Source: Gracilaria caudata
Lineage: Eukaryota; Rhodophyta; Florideophyceae; Gracilariales; Gracilariaceae
Direction of reading: 5' to 3'
NCBI GenBank assembly: GCA_030374735.1
Contig: JASCIV010000420.1
Span: forward strand, 1-20,618
Length of the DNA: 20,618 nucleotides
A program made the translations under genes and the position numbers. Numbering within the stretch: position 1 is the stretch's first letter; every line of letters starts with the position of its first letter. The notes below the pieces were generated by a model, which saw only the letters and a program-made list of their open reading frames with translations, ran no database searches and was not told where the DNA came from. Below, in pieces: positions 1 to 8,400 of this stretch.

Positions 1-40
1 TCCACACTCTTCCACCCCCCGCCCCTTTCTACCCTTCGCC

Positions 41-736
41 ATGTACTCGCAGCAAAGCGGCCGTCCCGCAGGGCCACCCAAAATGGCCAACCGCTACATC
101 AAGGGCCGTCTTCCGGAGGGAGTCGACTTCGCCGCCTACCCCGGTCGCTCCTCAACACCGCTCCCCACCGCAGAGAGCAAGAGCGCCGAGCGAATCAACC
201 AGCTCAAGATCTGGAATGAAGCCGCTACAAACGATGACAAACGTCGCCTCGGCGCCAGCAAGACCCTCGGCGTCAATGCAACATCCGTCTCCACCACCCG
301 CCGAACCGACTCCTTCAAGCAGGCAAAAGACCGTCATTCCGCCTCCTTTCACTCCACCCCGCCCTCCAACCCACCTCGTGACGTAGAGCACCGCACCACA
401 GTGCGTCACACCTCCGTTCCTCTCAACCGCAACAAGGATATGTTTGCTGACAGGAGCGACTCGGAGTCGGAAGAAGAGATCCCCGAAGATTACCCCGAGC
501 CCCAACTTTCTACCCCTCAAGACTATCAGCGCACGCAACACTCTCCGCCCCGTCAAGAGGCAACATCGCGGCCTGTCAGCGTACCGCCCCCGCGCCCCTC
601 TAACCCCGATCCTATGCCGGAACACCCGCTCCCACGACCTGTTTCAGCACCTGCTCCCACCTCTCTCAATACCCCGGATGCCTTTCCTCCCGCTAATCAG
701 CCGAAGCGCAACAACGCGTGCTGTATAATCATGTAA
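41..736 (+). CDS. Disordered protein with C-terminal CaaX prenylation box
   Basis: A 231-residue protein of no family I recognise. It is rich in Pro, Ser, Thr and Arg and probably disordered throughout: a basic N-terminal quarter, an acidic Ser/Glu patch near residues 138-150 (DRSDSESEEEIPEDY), then a Pro-rich C-terminal third. The last residues are NNACCIIM followed by a stop, so the protein ends in CIIM, a standard CaaX box; Met at the last position favours farnesyl transfer. Basic residues (PKR) and an extra Cys directly before it resemble the membrane-anchoring tails of small GTPases, where the second Cys can be palmitoylated. I infer attachment to a membrane as a peripheral adaptor or scaffold. 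The ATG at 41 follows a C/T-rich leader, but no in-frame stop lies between it and the window edge, so an upstream extension cannot be excluded. Reality of the gene rests on the tail and on composition. Confidence 0.65.
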   Translation: MYSQQSGRPAGPPKMANRYIKGRLPEGVDFAAYPGRSSTPLPTAESKSAERINQLKIWNEAATNDDKRRLGASKTLGVNATSVSTTRRTDSFKQAKDRHSASFHSTPPSNPPRDVEHRTTVRHTSVPLNRNKDMFADRSDSESEEEIPEDYPEPQLSTPQDYQRTQHSPPRQEATSRPVSVPPPRPSNPDPMPEHPLPRPVSAPAPTSLNTPDAFPPANQPKRNNACCIIM

Positions 737-1840
737 CTCAGTTTTGCTATCCCCTTTCTCTTTCTTTCTTTCTCTCTCTTTCTCTTTTGTTACTCTGAGG
801 CCTGCAGCTTCCGTTTCTCTCTTCGTTACTGCTGGCCTTTCTCACAGTTCGCTATTTCGTTTCTTTCCACGACATTGTCGATTTGGCCCTGCACTGCATC
901 TAGTTCCGAAATTGCGACCACGGGGCTCATGGCGAGAGCCTACGCCAGAAATTGCGAACACTGTTTCATCCACATCATGTGTAACCCTAAAATTTATTCA
1001 CGGTGCCACAGCTAGGAGCACTATCTATAGGGGGGAGAAGCTGCAGCAGCTGATGTACGCACCATTCCACGAAATCACGCTCATCACATTTATGTTAAGT
1101 ATGTGTCGGCGCGAGACGGGGTTAGTCGCATTCGTTGCTCTAATGTGCAACACTTAAGCCTATTTGTTCTACACTTCTCAGCAGCAATATCTAAAGACAT
1201 GTAGCGCTCTCGTTTTCGCGTCGCCGCATCTTTCTTCATGCTTTGAACAGCTGTATTTTTCTCTTGTTTCGCCTCGAGCACGCGATCTGGAAAACTGCGG
1301 CATTCAGTTGTTCCGCTAAGTCTTCTTTGCAAAGCCGGGTTATCGTTGCATCCGAAGCAGACCCTGTGGTTATTTCAAAGACATTAATACATTGAGGGAA
1401 ACAGTTCACGAAAGAAGCGCATTCAGTAGTGTCAAGAATGGTCAGAACAGAGAACGGGCCAATCTAAAGTTCCGGCAAACAGAAGATGCAGATAGATAGG
1501 CTTCATACGAGACGCAAGGTTTGGTGTGGGTGTGAACGCAGGAAGCGCCACTGGGCACGTAATGCCAACAACATGTTTTGCACTCGATACGTTTTTATGA
1601 TACTGTAACTTTTTGTCGCACCATCGCCGACAATAAAAAAAGTATATTCAACCTTTTTTTTGGCGCACTCCTCGTCAGGGTGACACGAGTTCGTTTGTGG
1701 TCGAGCACACAACCGCATCCGTGATTCGGATGGCGGACACCCTTGTAACATATAAGCTTTGCATACATTCGCGCGTCTGTCTTGTTGGCCCCAAGCGACT
1801 TCTGCAAAACATGAAGCGCCATTCTCTGCGATCTACGGAA
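737..1840. other. Intergenic, no gene seen (convergent 3' ends)
   Basis: About 1.1 kb between the convergent CaaX-protein gene and KIAA1143-like gene. It opens with a strongly pyrimidine-biased run (about 752-792, CTTT-type repeats), probably the 3' UTR of the first gene. There is a T-run near 1652-1661 and one AATAAA on the + strand near 1631, far from any + strand stop. Open frames here begin with GTG or TTG and show no recognisable domain. I see no tRNA-like T-arm. Confidence 0.5.
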
Positions 1841-2284
1841 TCAGCAGGTTTCGTCTTCGCTATCGCTGCAATCGTCCACATCGAAACTCAGCTTCTTGTT
1901 CCTCTTTCTTCCTGATTTCTTTGTCTTTTCAATTCCTCGGCTTCCAAGTTTGTATGGGGCCTTGGCTCGTGAGGAACGAGGATCGTCGCTATGAGTGACA
2001 GCATCTTCATCACCACAAGTAACCGAAAACCCTTGCTTTTCCAGTGCTTCAATTTCCTCCTCAGTGTTCACTACAGGGGTTTCTTCGCGTGTCTGCCTTC
2101 TGTCTTCGGCATCCTTGCCGAGATGATGCGTAGCAGATTCGCGCTTTGCTTGCGTAGCGTCCACAGGTCCTTTTTGCACCAGTCCCTGAAGGAATTTCGG
2201 AATGACCCGTTCATACGTGATTTGGTTTCGTTTACCACTTCGACCCCCTCCAGCGCTCCCCCCACCGCCGCCTCTTCGGCCCAT
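1841..2284 (-). CDS. KIAA1143 / DUF4604 family protein
   Basis: A 147-residue protein that I recognise as a homologue of vertebrate KIAA1143 (DUF4604). The family hallmark is near the N-terminus: after a Gly-rich leader (residues 1-17), KRNQITYERVIPKFLQGL matches the conserved KRNQ-[VI]-[ST]-Y and a following P-x-FL block. The C-terminus carries the second conserved block, a basic stretch followed by LSF and an acidic tail (KKLSFDVDDCSDSEDE). The middle is charged and low-complexity. Family members are small, mostly disordered proteins without an assigned biochemical role, so no function is given. The ATG at 2284 is a true ATG and puts the conserved block at the position usual for the family. 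The gene lies 280 bp downstream of the TMEM161 homologue, same strand, but I see no reason to link them functionally. Confidence 0.85.
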   Translation of the reverse strand: MGRRGGGGGSAGGGRSGKRNQITYERVIPKFLQGLVQKGPVDATQAKRESATHHLGKDAEDRRQTREETPVVNTEEEIEALEKQGFSVTCGDEDAVTHSDDPRSSRAKAPYKLGSRGIEKTKKSGRKRNKKLSFDVDDCSDSEDETC

Positions 2285-2468
2285 ATCAGCAATACGAAAA
2301 AGAACAGCTCATAAAAGCCCAGTTCGGCTCGACGCTTGCAACAGGAGGTAAGTTCTATGACAACAACTTGCTTCGCGCATAAGAAAAGAGCAGGAAACCC
2401 GCGAACCACTAAAATGCACTGTAGTTGACAGGTTATGCACTGCGCAATTTGTGTTGCATAGTCATGTA

Positions 2469-2533
2469 GTATGCAATGCATACCCTCCCCTGGGGTATGT
2501 CACCACGAGCCCGTAAAAATATCCATAGGATAT
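2469..2533. repeat. Cluster of short inverted repeats
   Basis: Three adjacent or overlapping hairpins: GTATGCA/TGCATAC around one base (2469-2483), CATACCC/GGGTATG (2479-2485 with 2493-2499), and ATATCC/GGATAT around three bases (2519-2533). The first two share bases and are mutually exclusive. They lie 30-100 nt past the stop of the TMEM161 homologue, so they are probably in its 3' UTR or termination region. Any role is inference. Confidence 0.4.
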
Positions 2534-2564
2534 CATTTCTATCTATTCCCCGTAGATACCCAGA

Positions 2565-4049
2565 TCATGTAGCTGGTCTAAGACGGTTCCTCATGACGCG
2601 TTCCTGAACCAGACGTTTCTCCCTTCGCCGTTCTGACGAACTAGTGGCGGTCGGAAGTTTTCTATAGCGGTCACTCCTGCTCGGATCCACGAAATCCATC
2701 AGGAATTCGCTGCTAATCGATATGCTTGCAAATAAAGTATAGGACACGATGCTCCACCACGCGAGAAATCCGGCGACTTCACGGAAGAATGTGTCGAGCT
2801 GCAATCCCCGTTCTAATCCCCTTGGCCGACAAAATGCCATTCGAAAGCCGCCATCATGTTTTGCAACCAATGTGAGCAGAAGAGTTATCAAAATGGGAGC
2901 GATGTATGCGAGTGTGATCAACATTAAATAGAAGGAGGTACCGATAACCTGAAAGGAACAATTACGACCAGCCTCTGATACGCCGTTGACAGTCTTCTCC
3001 GTCCAGAACCGTCGATACGCCTCTATCGCACCGTCAAGATAAGCTTGTAAACGAATTCGAGCAATGCTCAGCCTAACAACAACGCATAACAAGAGGGCCA
3101 TGATACGCCATCCACTGTAGGTATCTTCACCTCTCGGAGTGACAGACCACAGAAACGCGGTGAGCAGAGGGACAACATAGTCCAACGCGATGCGAACCAT
3201 AGTGAGTGGTGTGGGTGGCCCCAGAGAATATGGGTCATTTTGGTGCTCGGTGATATCCATCTTGTACTGGAGATTTACATCGTGGTCAATTCGCGAGAAG
3301 CGGCGTGCAGGAACAGCACCACCCGCAGATATCAATGCTGCCACAGTTGCTACACACACACGAGCAATGACTGCGACATTGCGTGCGTAAGTTTGCGCCT
3401 TGTCGAAACCTAAGCCGGCACGATCTAGGAGGAAAGATTGCATCTCACTTCGCAGAGTTTCAAAGGCTTTGTCGAACTTGACAAAATATTGAAAATCACC
3501 AGCAGATATGAGAAAGATGGAAACAATCCACGAAGCACCAGTAAGAGCAATCATGACGCGTCGAGAAGTGAGACTAGCAGATATTACATACAACTCGTAC
3601 AAAGCGAAAGCAATGGCAAAGAAAGCCACGTACGCGGAACGCTTATTCGCCAACAAGTTTGGAAAGAAACAACCAACAATATCTTCAAACAGAAAGGCTG
3701 CAAGATAGCCGCAGAAAATGCCCGTGATATGAGCCAATTCGCGATGGTGGGGAAACTCAGATTCTGTAGGAAAGAAGGTTGCTGTGATTTTGCCTCGACG
3801 AACGGGAAGTGCGCTGACGGTGATTTTGGTTTTGGTTGCGGCGGAAGACTGCCTGCCTTTCTTCTTTCCTGGTTGTGAGTTCTTCGCACCCGCTTGCTCT
3901 ATGGCCTGTATATCTTCTGCTTCTGGCTCGACACAGTACTTGAGTCCGAATAGAAGCGGATGCTCGAAGATGTAGAAGTGGGAATGGAGGCGAGTGAGTA
4001 CGAACATGACGCACATGGCGACGACGAGGGCAGGGGAAAGAATGGCCAT
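2565..4049 (-). CDS. TMEM161 family multi-pass membrane protein
   Basis: A 494-residue polytopic membrane protein homologous to animal TMEM161A/B. The N-terminus aligns without gaps with the family pattern: a hydrophobic first segment (MAILSPALVVAMCVMFVLTR), a short aromatic stretch, then acidic E-[AE]-E and a Lys-rich basic linker. The most diagnostic part is residues about 285-395: a DYVVPLLTAFLW helix, a helix ending in RLSIARIRLQAYLDGA (animal equivalent R-x-HLQAYL), and an FYLMLITLAYIAPI helix (animal YYLCVIALQYVAPL). About eight to ten membrane segments are visible. The C-terminus has an extra Ser/Arg-rich tail. The open frame runs 15 codons further upstream only to a TTG; the ATG at 4049 matches the family N-terminus and has a good context (A at -3, G at +4), so I start there. 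The molecular function of TMEM161 is not settled, and none is claimed here. Confidence 0.9.
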   Translation of the reverse strand: MAILSPALVVAMCVMFVLTRLHSHFYIFEHPLLFGLKYCVEPEAEDIQAIEQAGAKNSQPGKKKGRQSSAATKTKITVSALPVRRGKITATFFPTESEFPHHRELAHITGIFCGYLAAFLFEDIVGCFFPNLLANKRSAYVAFFAIAFALYELYVISASLTSRRVMIALTGASWIVSIFLISAGDFQYFVKFDKAFETLRSEMQSFLLDRAGLGFDKAQTYARNVAVIARVCVATVAALISAGGAVPARRFSRIDHDVNLQYKMDITEHQNDPYSLGPPTPLTMVRIALDYVVPLLTAFLWSVTPRGEDTYSGWRIMALLLCVVVRLSIARIRLQAYLDGAIEAYRRFWTEKTVNGVSEAGRNCSFQVIGTSFYLMLITLAYIAPILITLLLTLVAKHDGGFRMAFCRPRGLERGLQLDTFFREVAGFLAWWSIVSYTLFASISISSEFLMDFVDPSRSDRYRKLPTATSSSERRREKRLVQERVMRNRLRPAT

Positions 4050-4505
4050 GATAAAGCGCGTGAACACTTGAGACTTTGTCTCTGCTGCATGCAAACTGGC
4101 GAATCACGGAAGCGTGAGACGGAGGTGAGGACGTTTCCGAGCAGGCAGTGAGCACGCAGTTGAACAACAGGGAAGAAACGGTGGTCTTAGGTGCCGGGCG
4201 TTCTGGAGCCACGCGTTGAAGAGCGGATGTATGGCAAATTGACGGCGGCGTTCGTGGCGGAGGTGATGCCCTTCTACAAACGTACCCCGCAGCCAAAAGC
4301 GCCCGGCCGCACAACCTGAGAGATGAACAATGACAAGCAACAGGGGGATTGCCATCTCGGATGCCGCGGCGCACATGCGCTTCATGGCTTACAGCTGTCA
4401 CACGTTTAAATTTTTGAATGTGCTGTGCGCGCGCTCCTCCGGCTTCTCGTGTAATCGTTGGGTGCCTGTCATGGAATGATTGATCCATCGTCCACCCAAA
4501 GCGCC

Positions 4506-4512
4506 CTATAAA
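4506..4512 (+). promoter_or_regulatory. TATA-like box
   Basis: The heptamer TATAAAT lies in CCCTATAAATGCCC, followed about 20-45 nt later by a C-rich pyrimidine tract that could host a start site. If functional it would drive + strand transcription through the hairpin at 4623-4684 and the small ORF at 4864. This is motif reading only. Confidence 0.3.
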
Positions 4513-4590
4513 TGCCCGACAGCTCCTCCCCCGCCCTCGCCCCCATTGCGGAGCCGTCATCCGTCAACCTTGGGAATCAAACCGCAGTAG

Positions 4591-4848
4591 GTAGATAGAT
4601 GGGATGTGATCCGGCGCTCATGTTCACATGGGCTCGTGCGCCCCCACCCCGAATGGGTGGGGACACGCGATGCTACCATGTGAATGTCAGCGTCTGATAC
4701 CACCAATTTAGATCCTTAATGTAGCTCCCGCTGATCAAGCTCTCCGTCACCGGTCCATTCGCATTTGTCGCTTTTTGCTCGCACTAATCACCAACTAACC
4801 GCTGTACGTTTCTATTTGTCTTATTCTCTCTTAACGACCGCTCTACAG
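4591..4848 (+). other. Possible spliceosomal intron (5' UTR)
   Basis: The 5' end is AG|GTAGAT. The 3' end has a pyrimidine-rich tract (4808-4832), a branch-like CTTAAC at 4830-4835 and CTCTACAG ending at 4848. Splicing would leave a short leader 15 nt before an ATG in strong context at 4864. The intron would contain the 62-nt hairpin. It is inferred from motifs alone. Confidence 0.3.
4623..4684. ncRNA. 62-nt imperfect hairpin, candidate structured RNA
   Basis: Outer arms TTCACATGG (4623-4631) and CCATGTGAA (4676-4684) pair over 9 bp. Inner arms CCCCACCC (4642-4649) and GGGTGGGG (4655-4662) pair over 8 bp around a five-base loop CGAAT. Between them about eight more pairs form (including one G-T), with two mismatches and two small bulges, giving about 25 pairs in a single stem. 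This resembles a precursor-type hairpin or a structured intronic or leader RNA. The transcribed strand is unknown, though the upstream TATA-like box suggests +. It could also be a DNA-level element such as a small transposon remnant. Confidence 0.4.
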
Positions 4849-4863
4849 GAATTATCGTCAATC

Positions 4864-5103
4864 ATGGAAGCTGTTAACAAGCTGGTGTTTGGTCTACTGC
4901 TCTCGATCTACCATGGCTTTCTGTCCACTACCCCTGAAGTTGCAGCAGTCCGTAACTTCATCTGTTTTGAAGCGATTCGGAGGATGTCTCACGCGTTACC
5001 GATGCTCAGCAGCCCCACAATTGACTATCGAAAGCAAGTTCCCTGTTGCTCCGCTTACTCTAGTGGTATCGATTGCAGCAACGACCGTGCTTGTATGCAA
5101 TGA
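4864..5103 (+). CDS. Weak small ORF, possible secreted Cys-rich peptide
   Basis: A 79-residue frame from an ATG in strong context (A at -3, G at +4). After MEAVNK comes a hydrophobic stretch (LVFGLLLSIYHGFL) that could act as a signal sequence, then five Cys residues, four of them in the last third (CC, C, C). Nothing in it matches a family I know. Support is circumstantial: a TATA-like box about 350 nt upstream and a plausible 3' splice site 15 nt before the ATG. An overlapping frame (from 4889) is about equally long, so chance is a real alternative. Confidence 0.22.
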   Translation: MEAVNKLVFGLLLSIYHGFLSTTPEVAAVRNFICFEAIRRMSHALPMLSSPTIDYRKQVPCCSAYSSGIDCSNDRACMQ

Positions 5104-5476
5104 GCATGATTTTTGAAGCTACAGATCAACTACAAGCGCTTGCGCTTCGATGCAATATAGATGCTGCGGCTAAAAATGCACCGAACAAGCAGTCGTGCGT
5201 GTGAAGCAATCCTATCAAACAGTTTCTGTTAATAGTAGGGTTTACATAAAGTGTTGTACTCGGTACTCAAGAATGAGCTCACTCCAGCGTACCTCCACGT
5301 GTTGTCTGTAGTGTCTATGTGCAAGTTAACTGCTGCCGAAGATCTTGTCGGTTTGATCTTACAAAACAGCTGTCTTTCAATAAGCTGCATGCGATCGCGT
5401 TCCCTTTCTATACAACTCGGAAGCGAGCCACACACCTCTACTCTTTTGTTGTTAGACTCTTGGCTTTCGTAAACAC

Positions 5477-8400
5477 TCAAGAGCTTGACTCTTTTCCTTC
5501 ATCTGACAACGGCGTCGCATGCTTCGACAGGGCATGTCCATCCCCAGTTGCATGGTTCGACTTGTTAGTAGGACCAAAATCTTGAAGGCCACTTTCCTCA
5601 GACCTTCCTTGGTTGTCTGTGAGCTCTTGCTTCTTTGTGAGATTGCGCAAAGTCTCATTGTCGTGTTTCCCGAGAGAAGACGTCGTCACTTGCAACGCGC
5701 TCTTCCCTTCATCATTCCCCTTGACTGCAGTCGTATTTTTCGGTACCTGTGGACTCGAGTGATTGGCGACGTTTTGATTCTGATTCTCTTTGTCGCTTGC
5801 CTTGGCCGCAGCCTGTGTGGAATGAAAAGTTGGACTCTCCTTGGCAATGTTCCTCGTAGACGCTGTGTTGTGCGACATCCCAGTTTTTTCCTCAGGCCTC
5901 GATGACTGAGGACTGTTGGTCTTAACGACCCCACCACTTGCTGTTTGACGATTGAAAGCATCCCCTAATTGGTCAGCCCCTGTAGCTCCCATCATATCAT
6001 TAACCTCCCTTCGAGGAGGTGCTCGACTGATCTTCATCTGCCCCGTTGGAGTGGTCGCGGCGGCATGCTTGTCATCGACAAGGCTCTCTCCTGATAGAGC
6101 CGCGTTGCCCGACACTTCCGATGAAGAAGAAACGCGAGGTGGTCTTGTCTGTCTAGTCATTTGGGGAGACGAGCTCGTCGAGTCAAGAGACAGGGAACTA
6201 CTGTCAATGTTCTCATTCCGAGCGGGGGCGCGAGAAATCTTCATTTGCCCAGCCGCAACACTAGCTTGTTGATTTCTCAAATCATCAGCCATCGCCGAAG
6301 GACTTGAATCCGAAGGGTCCACTCGCGGAGGCGCACGGCTGATTCTCATCTGGCCTACCGGCTGTTGACTCGGAGGGGCAGGTGTCCTTTGCTCTGCGCC
6401 GCCTTCGAAATTAGCGGTGTCGCGCGCACTGTTATCAATCCCATCGCCTTTCGGAGGAGCTCGACTTATCTTCATTTGCGCAGCGGGCGCATTTTGAAGA
6501 GCTTTCCCATCACCGGCCCCTTCAGAGCTCATTGAAGTATCTAGCATTTCATTTCTGGGAGGAGCGCGACTGATCTTCATCTGAGCGCCTGCGGAGCTCG
6601 GCGTTGTTGAGGGTTCCCTGGGAGAGTCCACCGCAGAAATGAGGCTGTCATCACGTTCCGTTTGATTCAGACCTGCCTCCGGTGCAGAACCGTTGTCGTC
6701 CTTCTTTCGGGCGGCGCCTCGTTGCGCAAACAGGAATGCGGCCGCTGATGCCTCCATAGCAGCTTCCGAAAGGCTTTTCGACGCACTGGAATCGCGATCG
6801 GAGGGCGACTGGGAGCCAGTGTGCGCAAAATCGCTCGACGGAACTGGCACGGGAGGCGAAACATGTTGGTTGTATCGCTTTGGGTCTATGCCACTCTCAA
6901 TGGAGTCTACGTTGAACATAGGCCGACGTTGTCCGTACTGCAATGCTCCGGGAACGTCATAATTCTCCGGAGCAGCATTGGATATCTTTTCGGGTACGGA
7001 CACACCGTTAGCAATGGAGCCAAAGGTGGCGTTACGGCCGAACGGTCCATATCGATCGGTATCAACACCAGGACGTACATCGCGCGTATTTCTGGTGGCC
7101 AGCTTGGCGCCGGCGGCTCGGATGATTTCGTGGCACTTGACAAGCAAGTCCTGCTGGACGCGACGGAAATCATACAAAAACACAGACTTGGTGTAACAGC
7201 TGAACCAAAGCTTGACGGAATACTCATCAAAGGAGTCCACGTAGGCCAGACGATGCTGGCGCGGATCGAGCTCAGGATGGGTCATTAGCAGATTTTCGAT
7301 TTGAGTGACGATACTAAGCACGACGGGCATGTCTTCGTGACGCAAGTGCAAAGTATGCACGATGCGGCGGTTGTCCATGCGAGAGCCATTTTCAACAATG
7401 AGCGTAGAAAAACGCGAGTTTGGAATGTACAACGGACGTTTATCCCAGGTTCTGACGCGCGTCAAGTACCATCCAATGTCCTCGACGGTGCCGTTGAGTT
7501 CACGTTCCTCAATACTACGGATCCACTCGCCCACGGAGAAGGGCTGCGTGACGTATATCATAAAGCCGCCAAAGAAATTGGAGATGATCTCCCGACCGGC
7601 AAAACCAATGGCAACACCTCCAATACCACCAAAGGCAAGCACGGTTTGAATATTGACGCCAATGGTATCCAACGAAATCAACAGAGAAACCACAACAATG
7701 GCAACGGTAGCAATCCTGGAAGTGGCATCCACCTGCGCCTTATCGACGCGCTTATCCAACGCGAAACGCGTCTTGATCCTGTTGATCCAACGAAGCAAGA
7801 ACCACGTGGCCGAAAAGATAATGCTGAGCTCGCGCAACGTCATGATGTGCTTGACGAGGCCCGTGGCGGCAAGCGGGCGACTGACAACCTCCGCCAGCGC
7901 CGTACCCACGGTGAACAGGCTAAGAAACTGTAACGGGCGCTGCATACATTCAAACACACTCGCCTCATAAGGGATGTTCGTGTTGAGTCCCCTCGTGGCA
8001 TTGAGCCGCGTATGCACCCAACGCAAAGTGCTCGACACGCCCGCGCGCAGCAACAGCAGCACAGACAAAATAAGCGCCAGCTCGCCCGCCATCATAATCG
8101 CGCGATCTCGCGACGGCAATCGCAGCTGCGCCAGCCACGGCGACTGCAACAAAACGCGCACGGACGACACACGCGCACCGTGCGCACGCGGCGGAACGCC
8201 CGGCGTTGGTAGCAGCTTCGCGGGCGCACTCTTCGCGGACGCGCCATCCTGCTGCGACGAGCTCTGCACGCGCGGCGTGATGGAAGTGGGCAACACATGC
8301 GGCGGCGGCGACGCCAGTTCCACCGGAATCTGCGAGCGCGTCGTCTCACGCGGCTCCGCGCCTTGCTCGCGCGGCGATTGCGCAGCGCGCTGCGCAGAGT

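Larger units (their letters stand above)
4050..5476. other. Gene-poor stretch; promoter of TMEM161 homologue
   Basis: About 1.4 kb between the TMEM161-like start and the end of the channel gene, with no confident gene. It should hold the promoter and 5' UTR of the TMEM161 homologue. It also holds a + strand TATA-like box, a candidate intron, a long hairpin and a weak small ORF, each listed separately. The part from about 5104 to 5476 shows nothing I can name. Confidence 0.5.

Noticed and set aside
744..1157. 137-codon + strand frame after the CaaX gene
   Set aside because: It opens at TTG and the first part reads through a pyrimidine run as Ser/Phe/Leu; no recognisable content.
1991..2481. 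Frames on both strands overlapping the KIAA1143-like gene
   Set aside because: Shadows of a confident coding region, no family features.
4104..4385. 93-codon minus-strand frame with a hydrophobic, signal-like N-terminus
   Set aside because: It lies in the TMEM161 leader and ends in low-complexity Arg/Pro sequence; an upstream ORF is possible but unsupported.
3757..4560. Open frame of 267 codons on the minus strand upstream of and overlapping the TMEM161 gene
   Set aside because: It overlaps the N-terminal coding part of a confident gene in another frame, and its Arg/Ser/His-rich content shows no domain.
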